Source: a virus
IMG/VR virus record: IMGVR_UViG_3300031952_000013
Span: 1 to 64,000 of that record
Strand: one strand, 5' to 3'
Length of the DNA: 64,000 nucleotides
Below the pieces are notes generated by a model. That model was not told where the DNA came from. It saw nothing but the letters and a program-made list of their open reading frames with translations, and did not search any database. Made by a program: the position numbers and the translations under genes. Shown here one piece after another: positions 16,919 through 24,391 of the stretch (within the stretch, counting starts at the first letter, position 1; the number at the start of each line of letters is the position of its first letter).

Positions 16919-17749
16919 GTGGTTTCCGTTGGCCTTGGGCGTGAATGGTTGAAAGAAGAGGGGAAGGTCTGTACTTCCCCTCTTACTTTGTCTAAGAAAG
17001 AGAAAGTTTACTCTAGGTATTTATCGGTTCCGTATTGTTGGCTTTGGAAAGCAGTGGCTGAGTTTTACCAGACGGAAGAGTTACAGGCATGTAGGAAGTT
17101 TCAATATTTTGGGTCAAGTCCGTTTGATGATTGGTATTATGATAAAGTAATAGCGGATTGTGCTGAGATAGTTTTGATGTTTGGGTTGTCTGCCGTTGTA
17201 GCAGAGGCTAGGCATTTTAGTCATCGGTCGAGAAGGGAATCGCAGATGAATTGTCGTTCTCCTGAAAACAAGGAGAGGCAAAAAGAGGCTGTAAAAGCGT
17301 ATTCTAGGTTGAAGAAGTTGGTTCAGTTGCCCGAATTTTGGAGTAGTAGGAACGCTGTGTATAGTCTGGCTATACCTTATACTTATTGGCCGTCTATGGT
17401 TGTTCTGTGTAAGAAAATTTTTGGGGGGTTGTGGAGAGGAAGTGGTTATGGTGGACAAAGCTGGCTGAACGTTGTTGTGGCTTTACAGCGTTTGATGTAT
17501 GCGTGGGCAAAGGGTCATTATAAAGAAACTGTGATTGCGATGGACCAATTGATTAACTTATGCCATAATAACGGGTTGATGCTGAATAAGTTTAACTGCG
17601 CTGGGTATGTTGTGGAGAAGGTTCTTGCGGCAAAGCAAATAGGGGATTCTATCTATTTGAGTGCGATTCGTTGGGCTAGAAACGAGTTTTGTACCGTGCC
17701 TATAAATGGATGTAATAGTAAAGTTTGGAAGGTAAAGGAGATGTTATGA
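16919..17749 (+). CDS. Unknown 276-residue protein
   Basis: GTG start after GAGGAGG. The protein is rich in Trp, Tyr and Cys and mostly helical, with two blocks of related layout (Y-C-W-L-W-K and A-L-Q-R-L-M-Y-A-W-A). No motif identifies a family. It overlaps the phosphatase-like gene by 4 bases. Confidence 0.65.
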   Translation: MVSVGLGREWLKEEGKVCTSPLTLSKKEKVYSRYLSVPYCWLWKAVAEFYQTEELQACRKFQYFGSSPFDDWYYDKVIADCAEIVLMFGLSAVVAEARHFSHRSRRESQMNCRSPENKERQKEAVKAYSRLKKLVQLPEFWSSRNAVYSLAIPYTYWPSMVVLCKKIFGGLWRGSGYGGQSWLNVVVALQRLMYAWAKGHYKETVIAMDQLINLCHNNGLMLNKFNCAGYVVEKVLAAKQIGDSIYLSAIRWARNEFCTVPINGCNSKVWKVKEML

Positions 17750-18564
17750 GCAGGAAGAGAAAAAAAGGTAAGGACAAGAGGAGAAAGGCTGTGAAACTGT
17801 TTCATCGGAAGAAGAAAGAAGATAAGGTTGGGACAAAATCTATCTATAAAGCGTGTACGCATCCTTTATGGGTGACGATTGGGAAGCATCGAGTTTTGTT
17901 GTGTAGCAGTTGTGACTATGATGGTGATGTTGCTGAGGTTGTAAAGGGGCTTGATGTTTTTATTGGGTTAGACCAGTATCGGTGGGATGTTGAAGAAGTG
18001 AAGGATACTAGGTTTAAGAATCCTTTGCTTCAGAGGATTTGGGAACGTTACCGGTCGGATAAAGGAAGGCCGGAGAACATTATCGCACTCCATGTGCCGG
18101 ATAGAGGGGTTAATGAGCGTGTGTATGAAATAGTGCTTTGGCTGATGAAATCTGGGTATAGAGCAGGGTTCGGGTGTGTTGGAGGCCACGGGCGCACCGG
18201 CTGGCTTGCTGCGAAGTTGATTAAGCATTTTGAGAATTGTTCCGGTGATGAGGCGGTGCGGAGAATTCGTGATAGGTTCTGTAAAGATTGTGTGGAGAGC
18301 GAGAGGCAGGTGGAAGATTTGGGCTGCAAAAAAACTAAAAGCTCTGATAAGGTTGTTACATCAAGTTCTTGGCTTGCTGGGTATAAGCCTGGAGAGATTA
18401 AGCAGTATCAACCTGGAACAGACAACTTTAATGATTGGTGGGATAAGCATTATGGCGTGGGTGACAAACAATCAATGTTGCTGCCGTCTTATCTGAAAGA
18501 AACCGGATTGGATAAAGTCGATAAGGATGACAAAGACTCACCGTTTATCATTCATGGAGATTGA
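17746..18564 (+). CDS. Protein tyrosine phosphatase-like protein
   Basis: 272 residues from ATG at 17746 after AAGGAG. The signature loop is C-V-G-G-H-G-R-T-G with Cys144 and Arg150, matching C-x5-R-T/S of tyrosine and dual-specificity phosphatases; Gly replaces the usual His just before the Cys. The helix after the loop (W-L-A-A-K-L-I) and the D-E-A-V-R-R-I-R segment also fit. The N-terminus is a 25-residue Lys/Arg tail, and C-S-S-C-D may bind metal. Substrate unknown; it may act on host proteins or on phosphorylated RNA or nucleotides. Confidence 0.62.
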   Translation: MSRKRKKGKDKRRKAVKLFHRKKKEDKVGTKSIYKACTHPLWVTIGKHRVLLCSSCDYDGDVAEVVKGLDVFIGLDQYRWDVEEVKDTRFKNPLLQRIWERYRSDKGRPENIIALHVPDRGVNERVYEIVLWLMKSGYRAGFGCVGGHGRTGWLAAKLIKHFENCSGDEAVRRIRDRFCKDCVESERQVEDLGCKKTKSSDKVVTSSSWLAGYKPGEIKQYQPGTDNFNDWWDKHYGVGDKQSMLLPSYLKETGLDKVDKDDKDSPFIIHGD

Positions 18565-18566
18565 GG

Positions 18567-18947
18567 ATGGCTAAGATGTTTGTTGGTTATGGTCCTATGC
18601 TTTTCCATATGGGGAAGTTTGATTTTAGGACAGAAGAATTTTTTGCGGTTACTGCGGAAAGTAAGGATGAAGCAGATAGTTGGTATAATGGAGGTTATGA
18701 AGAGTTGGACAATTATCGGGAAGGTTTTTATCTTTATGTTGATAATCGTAATTTCTCTGTGGTTGGTGTGAAGCCGTTTGTTTGTGTAAGGGAGGTACGT
18801 AAGCGGAAGGGTTGGTTGCAATCTCGTTTTGCGAGTCCACATTCTGCGAATGTAATGTCTGAATTTAGTCAGGTTCAGTTTTTTAGGATTATTTTTCATA
18901 GGAAGTTCGGAGATGGGTGGGAGATAGAATATGGGATTGTCACCTAG
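18567..18947 (+). CDS. Unknown 126-residue protein
   Basis: ATG at 18567 with GGAG upstream, overlapping nothing essential of the phosphatase gene. Aromatic-rich beta-type sequence (F-Y-L-Y-V-D-N-R-N-F-S-V-V-G-V-K-P-F). No family is recognised. Confidence 0.6.
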   Translation: MAKMFVGYGPMLFHMGKFDFRTEEFFAVTAESKDEADSWYNGGYEELDNYREGFYLYVDNRNFSVVGVKPFVCVREVRKRKGWLQSRFASPHSANVMSEFSQVQFFRIIFHRKFGDGWEIEYGIVT

Positions 18948-19095
18948 AGGTTTGTTTTTTGTGCGTTCCCGTATCAGGAGACGTAGGTTGAATCTCTTGA
19001 ATCGGGATAATGTAGTGGATATCAATGTTCCGCGTCAGGCTAAAAGGTACCGGCGTGGAATGTTTGGTAAATTTAATAAACGGAGGTATGTTTAA
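18931..19095 (+). CDS. Small Arg-rich basic protein
   Basis: 54 residues, overlapping the previous gene by 17 bases; GGGAG lies 9 bases before the ATG. Nearly one third Arg/Lys (R-S-R-I-R-R-R-R), so probably a nucleic-acid binder. Confidence 0.5.
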   Translation: MGLSPRGLFFVRSRIRRRRLNLLNRDNVVDINVPRQAKRYRRGMFGKFNKRRYV

Positions 19096-19096
19096 A

Positions 19097-19468
19097 ATGA
19101 GTTTGGCTGCTTCAAAAAAACAGACGTTTGAAGAGCTTACTGTAGGTCACACATTTAAGTATGGTCAGAAGGATGCTAGATTGTCTGGCATTGACGAGGA
19201 CCACTTTCATTGTGCGCTTTGCGGTGGGAAGGGTCGGCAGGCACATACTGTTGTACGGGATGACGGTGTTGTGTTGAAGGTTGGAACTACTTGCCTTCAG
19301 AGAATCGGATTATTTCCGCCCGATGAGCCTAAGGTGGTTAAGCCTAAGGCTGCTCCAAAGAAGACTGAGCTGAAGCCGGTTGACCCAGAGCCGGTGGTAG
19401 AGGTTAAGCCAGCATCGGAAGAGCCGTCTATTGATGATTTGTTTGATGATGTTGAAGGTAAGAAGTAG
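19097..19468 (+). CDS. Zinc-ribbon protein with Pro/Lys-rich linker and acidic tail
   Basis: 123 residues from the ATG at 19097; the ATG at 19088 is too close to CGGAGG. The N-terminal domain has H-F-H-C-A-L-C-G-G ... V-G-T-T-C and may bind zinc. A Lys/Pro-rich linker leads to an acidic end (D-D-L-F-D-D-V-E). The acidic tail recalls interaction tails of ssDNA-binding proteins, but that is only a resemblance. Confidence 0.6.
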   Translation: MSLAASKKQTFEELTVGHTFKYGQKDARLSGIDEDHFHCALCGGKGRQAHTVVRDDGVVLKVGTTCLQRIGLFPPDEPKVVKPKAAPKKTELKPVDPEPVVEVKPASEEPSIDDLFDDVEGKK

Positions 19469-19476
19469 AGCGATGG

Positions 19477-19626
19477 ATGCGCACCATGTTGGGCTGGGTG
19501 TTATTTTGGACGGGGTTATTTCTAGTTGCTCTGGGTAGATTTACCTTTATCACAGGTGACTCGGTTGTGAAGGTGGGTGGAAGAATCTGGGAGATGGGGT
19601 GCGAAAGGTTAGATATGCGCGGTTAA
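19477..19626 (+). CDS. Small membrane protein
   Basis: 49 residues with one membrane helix (M-L-G-W-V-L-F-W-T-G-L-F-L-V-A-L). The ribosome site is weak, so the start is uncertain. Confidence 0.42.
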   Translation: MRTMLGWVLFWTGLFLVALGRFTFITGDSVVKVGGRIWEMGCERLDMRG

Positions 19627-19652
19627 GGTTAATCTCCTTTCTTATTTGCGGT

Positions 19653-19699
19653 AGGGCCGAAAGCTGAGTCAAGACGGTGAGTAGGCCCTTTTTATTTTA
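19653..19699 (+). terminator. Possible Rho-independent terminator
   Basis: A-G-G-G-C-C at 19653 pairs with G-G-C-C-C-T at 19684-19689, followed by T-T-T-T-A-T-T-T-T. The 25-base loop is long. It lies in the gap between two gene groups. Confidence 0.5.
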
Positions 19700-19711
19700 G
19701 AAGGAGGACAC

Positions 19712-19804
19712 ATGTGGGTTTTGATTGGATTGCTTTGTTTCACCTGCTTTGTGGCGGGTTGTGTGGCTGGCGCGTGGCTCTGGGATGAGTTCGATAAGGA
19801 GTAG
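19712..19804 (+). CDS. Tiny membrane protein
   Basis: 30 residues after AAGGAGG. One hydrophobic helix with three Cys, ending in an acidic tail (D-E-F-D-K-E). Function unknown. Confidence 0.55.
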   Translation: MWVLIGLLCFTCFVAGCVAGAWLWDEFDKE

Positions 19805-19976
19805 GATTCCTTTCGCTGTAATTTTACCGGATGGCGAATGGAGGCAGAAGGGAGAGATGGGTTGGTGGGGATTTTACCAAGAGGAAAAACACGGAATTGA
19901 ATGGGAAGGAATTGTAAGAGGATATTTGGAGGCACACCAAAAGGCTCTTGTAGTTTCGTGCGATGTTCATATCTAG
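19785..19976 (+). CDS. Conserved-type small phage protein of unknown function
   Basis: 63 residues overlapping the previous gene. The arrangement A-V-I-L-P-D-G-E-W-x-x-K-G-x-M-G-W-W-G ... C-D-V-H-I resembles a small protein often seen in phages of many hosts, with no known function. Confidence 0.58.
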   Translation: MSSIRSRIPFAVILPDGEWRQKGEMGWWGFYQEEKHGIEWEGIVRGYLEAHQKALVVSCDVHI

Positions 19977-19984
19977 GAGGGGCT

Positions 19985-20395
19985 ATGAAAACGCTTTTAG
20001 AGAAGGTCAAGGCTACGTCTGATATGACCGAGAAAGACCTAATGGAGTGGATGCAAGCTGTTCAGATTCTTTTAGCGTGGTATAACGAAGGAGTGGGTTC
20101 TGTTAATCCCTGTCCGTTGTGTGTGGTTGCCTGGGAGCGGGGAGGCGATCAAGCGATGTGTGGGACGTGTTTGTGGTGGATGTTTGAGGGAATGACTTGC
20201 GTGACCTACTACTCTAAGTTGTTTTCGGTTGAGTTGGTTAATATTGGTGCGTTTATTCTACGGGCCAAAGATACAAGGTATGAGCCGTTTGTGGAGGCTA
20301 GGCTGCCCATGCTCAAGGAATGGTACAAAGTGCTTCACACGGCTATGAAAAGGAGAGTTAAAAATGTGGGTTCTGCTACTTTGGAAAAGGTATGA
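19985..20395 (+). CDS. Unknown protein with CxxC pair
   Basis: 136 residues from the ATG at 19985 after AGGAGG. N-P-C-P-L-C and M-C-G-T-C could form a zinc ribbon; the rest is helical. Confidence 0.6.
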   Translation: MKTLLEKVKATSDMTEKDLMEWMQAVQILLAWYNEGVGSVNPCPLCVVAWERGGDQAMCGTCLWWMFEGMTCVTYYSKLFSVELVNIGAFILRAKDTRYEPFVEARLPMLKEWYKVLHTAMKRRVKNVGSATLEKV

Positions 20396-20528
20396 TTTAC
20401 GTGATTTGTTCATCTTGAATGGGGATGACCATAAACCCTTGGTTCTCCCCTCTGTGGAGGATGCAGAGAGTTTTTGTAATCTTTGGCTTGATGCGGGTTA
20501 CAAGTCGAGGGTTGTGAGAGTGTACTGA
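20364..20528 (+). CDS. Small unknown protein
   Basis: 54 residues; AGGAG lies 9 bases before the ATG, inside the end of the previous gene. The layout W-V-L-L-x-W ... L-V-L-P-S-V-E-D-A-E ... W-L-D-A-G-Y-K-S-R-V-V-R-V looks like a small beta-alpha domain. Unknown. Confidence 0.5.
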   Translation: MWVLLLWKRYDLRDLFILNGDDHKPLVLPSVEDAESFCNLWLDAGYKSRVVRVY

Positions 20529-20782
20529 TGGGTAAGAACAAGTTGTATGATGTTCATTGGCATAAAACGGCTCAGAGTCAGGTTTACGCAGAAAATGAGG
20601 AAGAGGCAAGGAAGTTAGCGTTAGCAGGGAAAGACGATGGATTTGCGAGTTCGGAAGACTACGATGATCCATTTGACCCCAATGGAGGCTGGTATATTGC
20701 CCAAATTGAGGAGGTTGAGCAGGGTGACGACGACGAGGATGAAGATGATGAAGAGGAGGATGACGAAGATGACGATGTTTAA
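20528..20782 (+). CDS. Small protein with poly-acidic C-terminus
   Basis: 84 residues, ATG overlapping the TGA before it. The last 20 residues are nearly all Asp and Glu. Such tails mimic DNA or bind basic proteins; a role against host DNA-binding proteins is possible but not shown. Confidence 0.6.
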   Translation: MGKNKLYDVHWHKTAQSQVYAENEEEARKLALAGKDDGFASSEDYDDPFDPNGGWYIAQIEEVEQGDDDEDEDDEEEDDEDDDV

Positions 20783-21008
20783 TAGATGGATTGACGGGGT
20801 TGCTATCTCCAAAAAGGTTGAGCAGAGCAAGTTGACGGCTGATTGTTGGTCTGTGCAGGTTTGGGGGTTGCTGGCATGTGTGGGTTGTGAGTTGGAGAAC
20901 AAGCCGGATTGCGGGGGTAAAGTCATACTGATGAGGATTCGCAAAGGTAGATTTCCTGTAACTGGCATCAAGGGGCGAGTTACGGTTGAAGGGAGGTTGA
21001 TGGAATGA
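20769..21008 (+). CDS. Small unknown protein
   Basis: 79 residues from ATG at 20769, 8 bases after GAGGAGG that lies inside the acidic gene. C-V-G-C and C-G-G could bind metal. Confidence 0.52.
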   Translation: MTMFNRWIDGVAISKKVEQSKLTADCWSVQVWGLLACVGCELENKPDCGGKVILMRIRKGRFPVTGIKGRVTVEGRLME

Positions 21009-21154
21009 GTTGGGTAGAGAAACATTCAGTAAACTGTATTTATTGTGGCCGGTTGTTTGATGAGAGAGAGGGCATTCCAGGGCCAGAGTACGAAGGGACA
21101 GTTTGCCCAAAGTGTATTAAGGAAGGAAGAAAAACAATTCAGGAGGAGGAATAA
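21005..21154 (+). CDS. Small zinc-ribbon protein
   Basis: 49 residues overlapping the previous stop. C-I-Y-C-G and C-P-K-C-I form a classic four-Cys ribbon. It ends just before the tRNA-like gene. Confidence 0.55.
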   Translation: MSWVEKHSVNCIYCGRLFDEREGIPGPEYEGTVCPKCIKEGRKTIQEEE

Positions 21155-21156
21155 AT

Positions 21157-21228
21157 GGGTAGGTAGCTTAATTAGTAAAGCACTCGGCTGTGAACCGACA
21201 GAACAAGGTGCAAATCCTTGCCTACCCT
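21157..21228 (+). tRNA. tRNA-His (GTG)-like gene with unusual D- and T-loops
   Basis: A full cloverleaf folds: a 7-base perfect acceptor stem (21157-21163 with 21221-21227), D-stem G-C-T-T/A-A-G-C, an anticodon arm with loop C-T-G-T-G-A-A giving anticodon GTG, and T-stem C-A-A-G-G/C-C-T-T-G. No CCA is encoded. Oddities: the anticodon stem opens with a C-C mismatch, the T-loop is T-G-C-A-A-A-T rather than T-T-C-R-A, the D-loop lacks the G-G pair, and there is no G at position -1, normally needed for tRNA-His. AGGAGGA and an ATG run into it. Confidence 0.8.
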
Positions 21229-21262
21229 GGATAGTTATATTTTGATTGAGAAGGAGGAATAA

Positions 21263-21793
21263 ATGGGTAATCGTGCGTTTGTAATTTTTGCTAACAAGGA
21301 TTGGACGAAGTTCTCTCCGGCTGTTTATCTTCACTGGAATGGTGGGCCAGAGAGCGTGTATGCTTTCCTTGAGGAATTGAATCATCGAGAGGTTAGAGCA
21401 GACCAAGAGTATGAGTGTGCTAGATTCGTTCAGATTGCAGGGGAATTCTTTGATTCTAATGGCCACTACACAGGTTTGTCTCTCGGTGTTCAGAGTGTGC
21501 CTGAGGGGGTTGATTTGGAACACCTGACGCAAAAGTTCGACCCCGGCGACAACGGATTGTATGTTGTCTGCCGAGAAGGAAGTCCTAAAGAGGGTATAGT
21601 AGTTAGAAGATTTGGTTATGGTGGTGCAGAAGTCTCAGAAAAGGTAGTTAAAGGGGAGCGGGAGGCTGTTTTGCTGAACGATACATATTATGAGGGGATT
21701 AGAGGGCAATTCAGGGCGGCTGATAGAGGAAGAATCACTGAGTCTGAATGGATGAAGAAACTACATTTTTCTAAGAAAGGAGAGGTAAAATGA
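21263..21793 (+). CDS. Conserved-type phage protein of unknown function
   Basis: 176 residues after AAGGAGG. It begins G-N-R-A-F-V-I-F and has Y-L-H-W-N-G-G-P-E-S-V, a layout I associate with widespread uncharacterised phage proteins. The rest has no known motif. Confidence 0.65.
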   Translation: MGNRAFVIFANKDWTKFSPAVYLHWNGGPESVYAFLEELNHREVRADQEYECARFVQIAGEFFDSNGHYTGLSLGVQSVPEGVDLEHLTQKFDPGDNGLYVVCREGSPKEGIVVRRFGYGGAEVSEKVVKGEREAVLLNDTYYEGIRGQFRAADRGRITESEWMKKLHFSKKGEVK

Positions 21794-21912
21794 TTCACTG
21801 GTTATGGCTGATTCCTGCAGCTGTTTTGGGAATGTTTGTTATGGCTCTCTGTTGTTCTTCAGGTAAGAGGAGCGACGCGGAAGATTGGATGAGGAGACAC
21901 GGAAAGTTTTAG
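21790..21912 (+). CDS. Tiny membrane protein
   Basis: 40 residues; the ATG overlaps the stop before it and AGGAG lies upstream. One N-terminal membrane helix, then Cys-Cys and a charged tail. Confidence 0.5.
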   Translation: MIHWLWLIPAAVLGMFVMALCCSSGKRSDAEDWMRRHGKF

Positions 21913-21921
21913 GAGGATTAA

Positions 21922-22158
21922 ATGGGAAACGATGTGATTATTATTGAGAAAACAGTTCCTCTGGATGAGTTGGTTCAGATGTCTCCTGATATGGGTGAGC
22001 AGATTCTTGATGCGATTAAGTACCACGTAAACTCGGAGATACTGCCGGAGTATGAATTAACAGAGGATGATGTTGATACAATCTCATCTAGTGTGGTTGT
22101 GATGATTAGTTTGAGAACTACAGTTCCTTGGCCTGGACCTATTGAGAAAAAAGGCTAG
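21922..22158 (+). CDS. Small unknown acidic protein
   Basis: 78 residues after AGGAGG. No recognised domain. Confidence 0.58.
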   Translation: MGNDVIIIEKTVPLDELVQMSPDMGEQILDAIKYHVNSEILPEYELTEDDVDTISSSVVVMISLRTTVPWPGPIEKKG

Positions 22159-22221
22159 AATCCCTTGCCACATATCTGTGTGGTTAAACCTGTGAATATA
22201 TTGAACAGCAGGGCTAGTTTA

Positions 22222-22254
22222 GGGCGGTGAATAGAAGGGGTTTAAAGACCGCCC
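22222..22254 (+). other. Hairpin in a 117-base gap
   Basis: G-G-G-C-G-G-T at 22222-22228 pairs with A-C-C-G-C-C-C at 22248-22254. There is no T-tract, so it is more likely a regulatory or processing structure than a terminator. A shorter hairpin lies near 22169. The gap 22159-22275 holds no gene. Confidence 0.4.
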
Positions 22255-22275
22255 CCTTAATAAAGGAGAGAGAAG

Positions 22276-22566
22276 ATGGGTATGTATGACATTTATGGTG
22301 AAGAGGGGGCTCAGCTTAAAGTTGGGCCTTGTGATCTAAAGCATTATCTGATAGGTGAGGTTGTTTCTATTGAGGATGGAGTGTATGTTGCTCCCTATGA
22401 AGGTATTGTTGTGGTGTACAAGGGTATACTGGTAGCTGTGGTTAAAAAGATGTGGTCTAAGTGGGGACATGTTATTGACTGGACTGCGATTGTAGAGGAG
22501 ATGAACCCTTTGATGGAGTATATAAAACAGTTTAAGGTTAAGGAGTCTGAGGATGAAGATGTCTGA
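22276..22566 (+). CDS. Unknown 96-residue protein
   Basis: Starts M-G-M-Y-D after GGAGAG. Beta-rich with an acidic end; unknown family. Confidence 0.6.
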   Translation: MGMYDIYGEEGAQLKVGPCDLKHYLIGEVVSIEDGVYVAPYEGIVVVYKGILVAVVKKMWSKWGHVIDWTAIVEEMNPLMEYIKQFKVKESEDEDV

Positions 22567-22771
22567 GAAGGTTGAATTAAGCCGAGAACAGTTTATTAAG
22601 AATCAGGAGGCTTACTGTAAGGAGAAAGGTTATCCATTCTTCATGCCTTATAATGGGATGTGCTGGGCGTGTGGGCGTGATGTGGTTAAGTCATTGATTG
22701 AGCGTGGATTGAGAGGCAAAGAAGACTTAGTGACTGGTTGCCCTCTTTGTCATCGGTCGTATTGTGATTAA
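22553..22771 (+). CDS. Zinc-finger protein, paralogue of the gene at 36385
   Basis: 72 residues. C-x2-C pairs (M-C-W-A-C-G-R-D and T-G-C-P-L-C-H-R-S-Y-C) are preceded by K-G-Y-P-F-F-M-P-Y-N-G. The gene at 36385-36582 has the same order and nearly the same spacing, so these are duplicates within one genome. Function unknown. Confidence 0.62.
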   Translation: MKMSEKVELSREQFIKNQEAYCKEKGYPFFMPYNGMCWACGRDVVKSLIERGLRGKEDLVTGCPLCHRSYCD

Positions 22772-22772
22772 G

Positions 22773-22868
22773 ATGATTTTATTGTTTCGTCCTGGTTGGT
22801 TGGTTTGGTTAGATTTCGTGTTTCCTTGGATTCATGTTCGCAGAGGAAAGCGAGTTAAGGAGGTTTAA
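22773..22868 (+). CDS. Possible tiny membrane protein
   Basis: 31 residues: hydrophobic and Trp-rich N-terminus, basic end. No clear ribosome site; it may depend on coupling to the gene before. Confidence 0.33.
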   Translation: MILLFRPGWLVWLDFVFPWIHVRRGKRVKEV

Positions 22869-22869
22869 T

Positions 22870-23058
22870 GTGATTACTTTTTACAGGGATGATTTTAGGC
22901 TCATGTCTGACGGCTCGTCTGGGTTTGATATGCTCTTGACAGCGTTAGGTTATGATTATAAGAAGACGAAGAAAGTGGATTGTGTTCAGTTGCATAATCC
23001 TAAGGAGGGAGGCTGGTGTCTTTGGGATGTAAATGATCGTCCAATAGAGAGAGGCTGA
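22870..23058 (+). CDS. Small unknown protein
   Basis: 62 residues from GTG at 22870; AAGGAGG at 22859 decides this start. No known domain. Confidence 0.5.
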   Translation: MITFYRDDFRLMSDGSSGFDMLLTALGYDYKKTKKVDCVQLHNPKEGGWCLWDVNDRPIERG

Positions 23059-23059
23059 G

Positions 23060-23299
23060 ATGAAATTACCAGGTAAGTGTCCTAGGTGCGGTGAGAAAAC
23101 ACTAAACTACGGCAGTTTCGATGTTGAAGGTGACGCTTGTTATTTTAAATGTGATTGTAATGACTGTGGGTTTGTAGGTAAAGAGTGGTATCATTTACAG
23201 TTCATAGAGTTTACAGACAGTTCGACAGGTGACACTATGGAAGATGAAGAAAGGAGGTTAATTAAAGATGAAAGCACTAATGATAAATCTTCAGGATGA
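23060..23299 (+). CDS. Small zinc-ribbon protein
   Basis: 79 residues. C-P-R-C-G-E and C-N-D-C-G-F form a ribbon typical of small phage proteins; the end is acidic. Confidence 0.6.
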   Translation: MKLPGKCPRCGEKTLNYGSFDVEGDACYFKCDCNDCGFVGKEWYHLQFIEFTDSSTGDTMEDEERRLIKDESTNDKSSG

Positions 23300-23465
23300 A
23301 ATCTTACGTCCTACAGGTAGGGTAATGTTCTGTAGGATTTGTGGAGCAAAGTATTCGGCTCATGCTGGAGATTACTTTATGGCAGGTTCGGAGCATAAGT
23401 TTACTTGTTGTGGGCAGACTATGGACATTGGAATTCCTTTTTCAGGGATTCATTCTATTAAGTAA
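23268..23465 (+). CDS. Small zinc-ribbon protein
   Basis: 65 residues; AGGAGG lies inside the previous gene. F-C-R-I-C-G-A and F-T-C-C-G are the metal ligands. Unknown function. Confidence 0.58.
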   Translation: MKALMINLQDEILRPTGRVMFCRICGAKYSAHAGDYFMAGSEHKFTCCGQTMDIGIPFSGIHSIK

Positions 23466-23476
23466 GGAGGCTAAAC

Positions 23477-23671
23477 ATGGATAGCTTAGGTAGTTGTAGG
23501 CACAATAAGTTTACGGTACTCAATTGTAGGGATGCGTATGGTCCCTATATGTTGGCTGTCTGTTCTGCCTGTAATAGGCCATTGTCTATGACATGGAATC
23601 TACTGCATCCTGTGGTAGGTAGAGTAAAACTAAGTCTAGGAGGTAACTATGGAAAACGTAATCAAGTTTGA
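23477..23671 (+). CDS. Small Cys-containing protein
   Basis: 64 residues after AGGAGG, with C-R-H-N ... C-R-D and V-C-S-A-C-N-R that could bind zinc. Overlaps the next gene. Confidence 0.52.
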   Translation: MDSLGSCRHNKFTVLNCRDAYGPYMLAVCSACNRPLSMTWNLLHPVVGRVKLSLGGNYGKRNQV

Positions 23672-23936
23672 TTCTATGGTTGCTCATAAGCCCCACAAGA
23701 AAGTGAAGGTTGAGCAGTCTATAGGTTATTTTGAGTGTAGAATTCGGATGTCGTTAAGCCCTAAGGATATCTTCTTGTTGGCTGTTTATGTTAGAGATGG
23801 AGAGGGCGGGTCTCAAGAGTATAGGGATGCCCTTCTAAACAGACTGGTAGATATGTGGGTTAGGCGTGGACTGTCTAGGTACTACGCACCTTCTACTGCT
23901 ATCGAGGCTGTATTAAAGCAGCGTAACTTAGGCTAG
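23649..23936 (+). CDS. Unknown 95-residue protein
   Basis: AGGAGG precedes the ATG. Helical C-terminal half (A-L-L-N-R-L-V-D-M-W-V-R-R-G-L). It is the last gene before a sparsely coding stretch. From 23937 to 24208 only a 25-codon frame at 24005 is visible, which I do not call. Confidence 0.57.
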   Translation: MENVIKFDSMVAHKPHKKVKVEQSIGYFECRIRMSLSPKDIFLLAVYVRDGEGGSQEYRDALLNRLVDMWVRRGLSRYYAPSTAIEAVLKQRNLG

Positions 23937-24142
23937 CTTATTCTGTCACTTAAAAGGCTAAATGAGGTTAGTTACCCGTTTATTTTTTAGGGAATGGCAC
24001 GTATATGGTTTTGAAGGACCACTGGCACCAATTCTATTTTGGTGGAGATAGGTGTCTTATTGCAGGTAAGTTTATTCTATAGGATGTGTGGTGAGGTATT
24101 CTACGAAGGTTAAGAGGTAGTGGGTTCACGCAATAAAAGGAA

Positions 24143-24157
24143 TGAGAATCATTCTCA
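24143..24157 (+). promoter_or_regulatory. Fur-box-like 7-1-7 palindrome
   Basis: T-G-A-G-A-A-T, C, A-T-T-C-T-C-A is a perfect 7-1-7 inverted repeat, the layout of binding sites for Fur-family metal regulators (T-G-A-T-A-A-T-n-A-T-T-A-T-C-A). It lies 52 bases before a small membrane-protein gene. No Fur gene is in the window, so a host regulator would have to act here. Confidence 0.4.
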
Positions 24158-24208
24158 ATTAGGTTGATTTTCCAGGGGTAGATTGAGGCTACGAGAGAGG
24201 AGAAATAG

Positions 24209-24391
24209 GTGACAAAGCCCAGGGTAGTGTGGGATGGTTTCACTATATTTTGGGTAGGTGTATTCATGGCATTTATTATATCCTTAGTGGTTGTACTGTG
24301 GGTATTAGCGACTGCCTGGACAGGTATATGGCGCGAAAGTAAGGCTATGTGGCGTGGAGCGAACTCAGGGAGGAGGGGCCGTCGGGGGTGA
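24209..24391 (+). CDS. Small membrane protein
   Basis: 60 residues, GTG start with GAGAGG upstream. One strong membrane helix (about 12-38) and a basic Arg/Gly C-terminus. It sits downstream of the Fur-box-like palindrome. Confidence 0.52.
   Translation: MTKPRVVWDGFTIFWVGVFMAFIISLVVVLWVLATAWTGIWRESKAMWRGANSGRRGRRG

Noticed and set aside
20397-21110. Minus-strand frame of 237 codons
   Set aside because: It covers four well-supported plus-strand genes with ribosome sites, and no other minus-strand gene is credible in the window.
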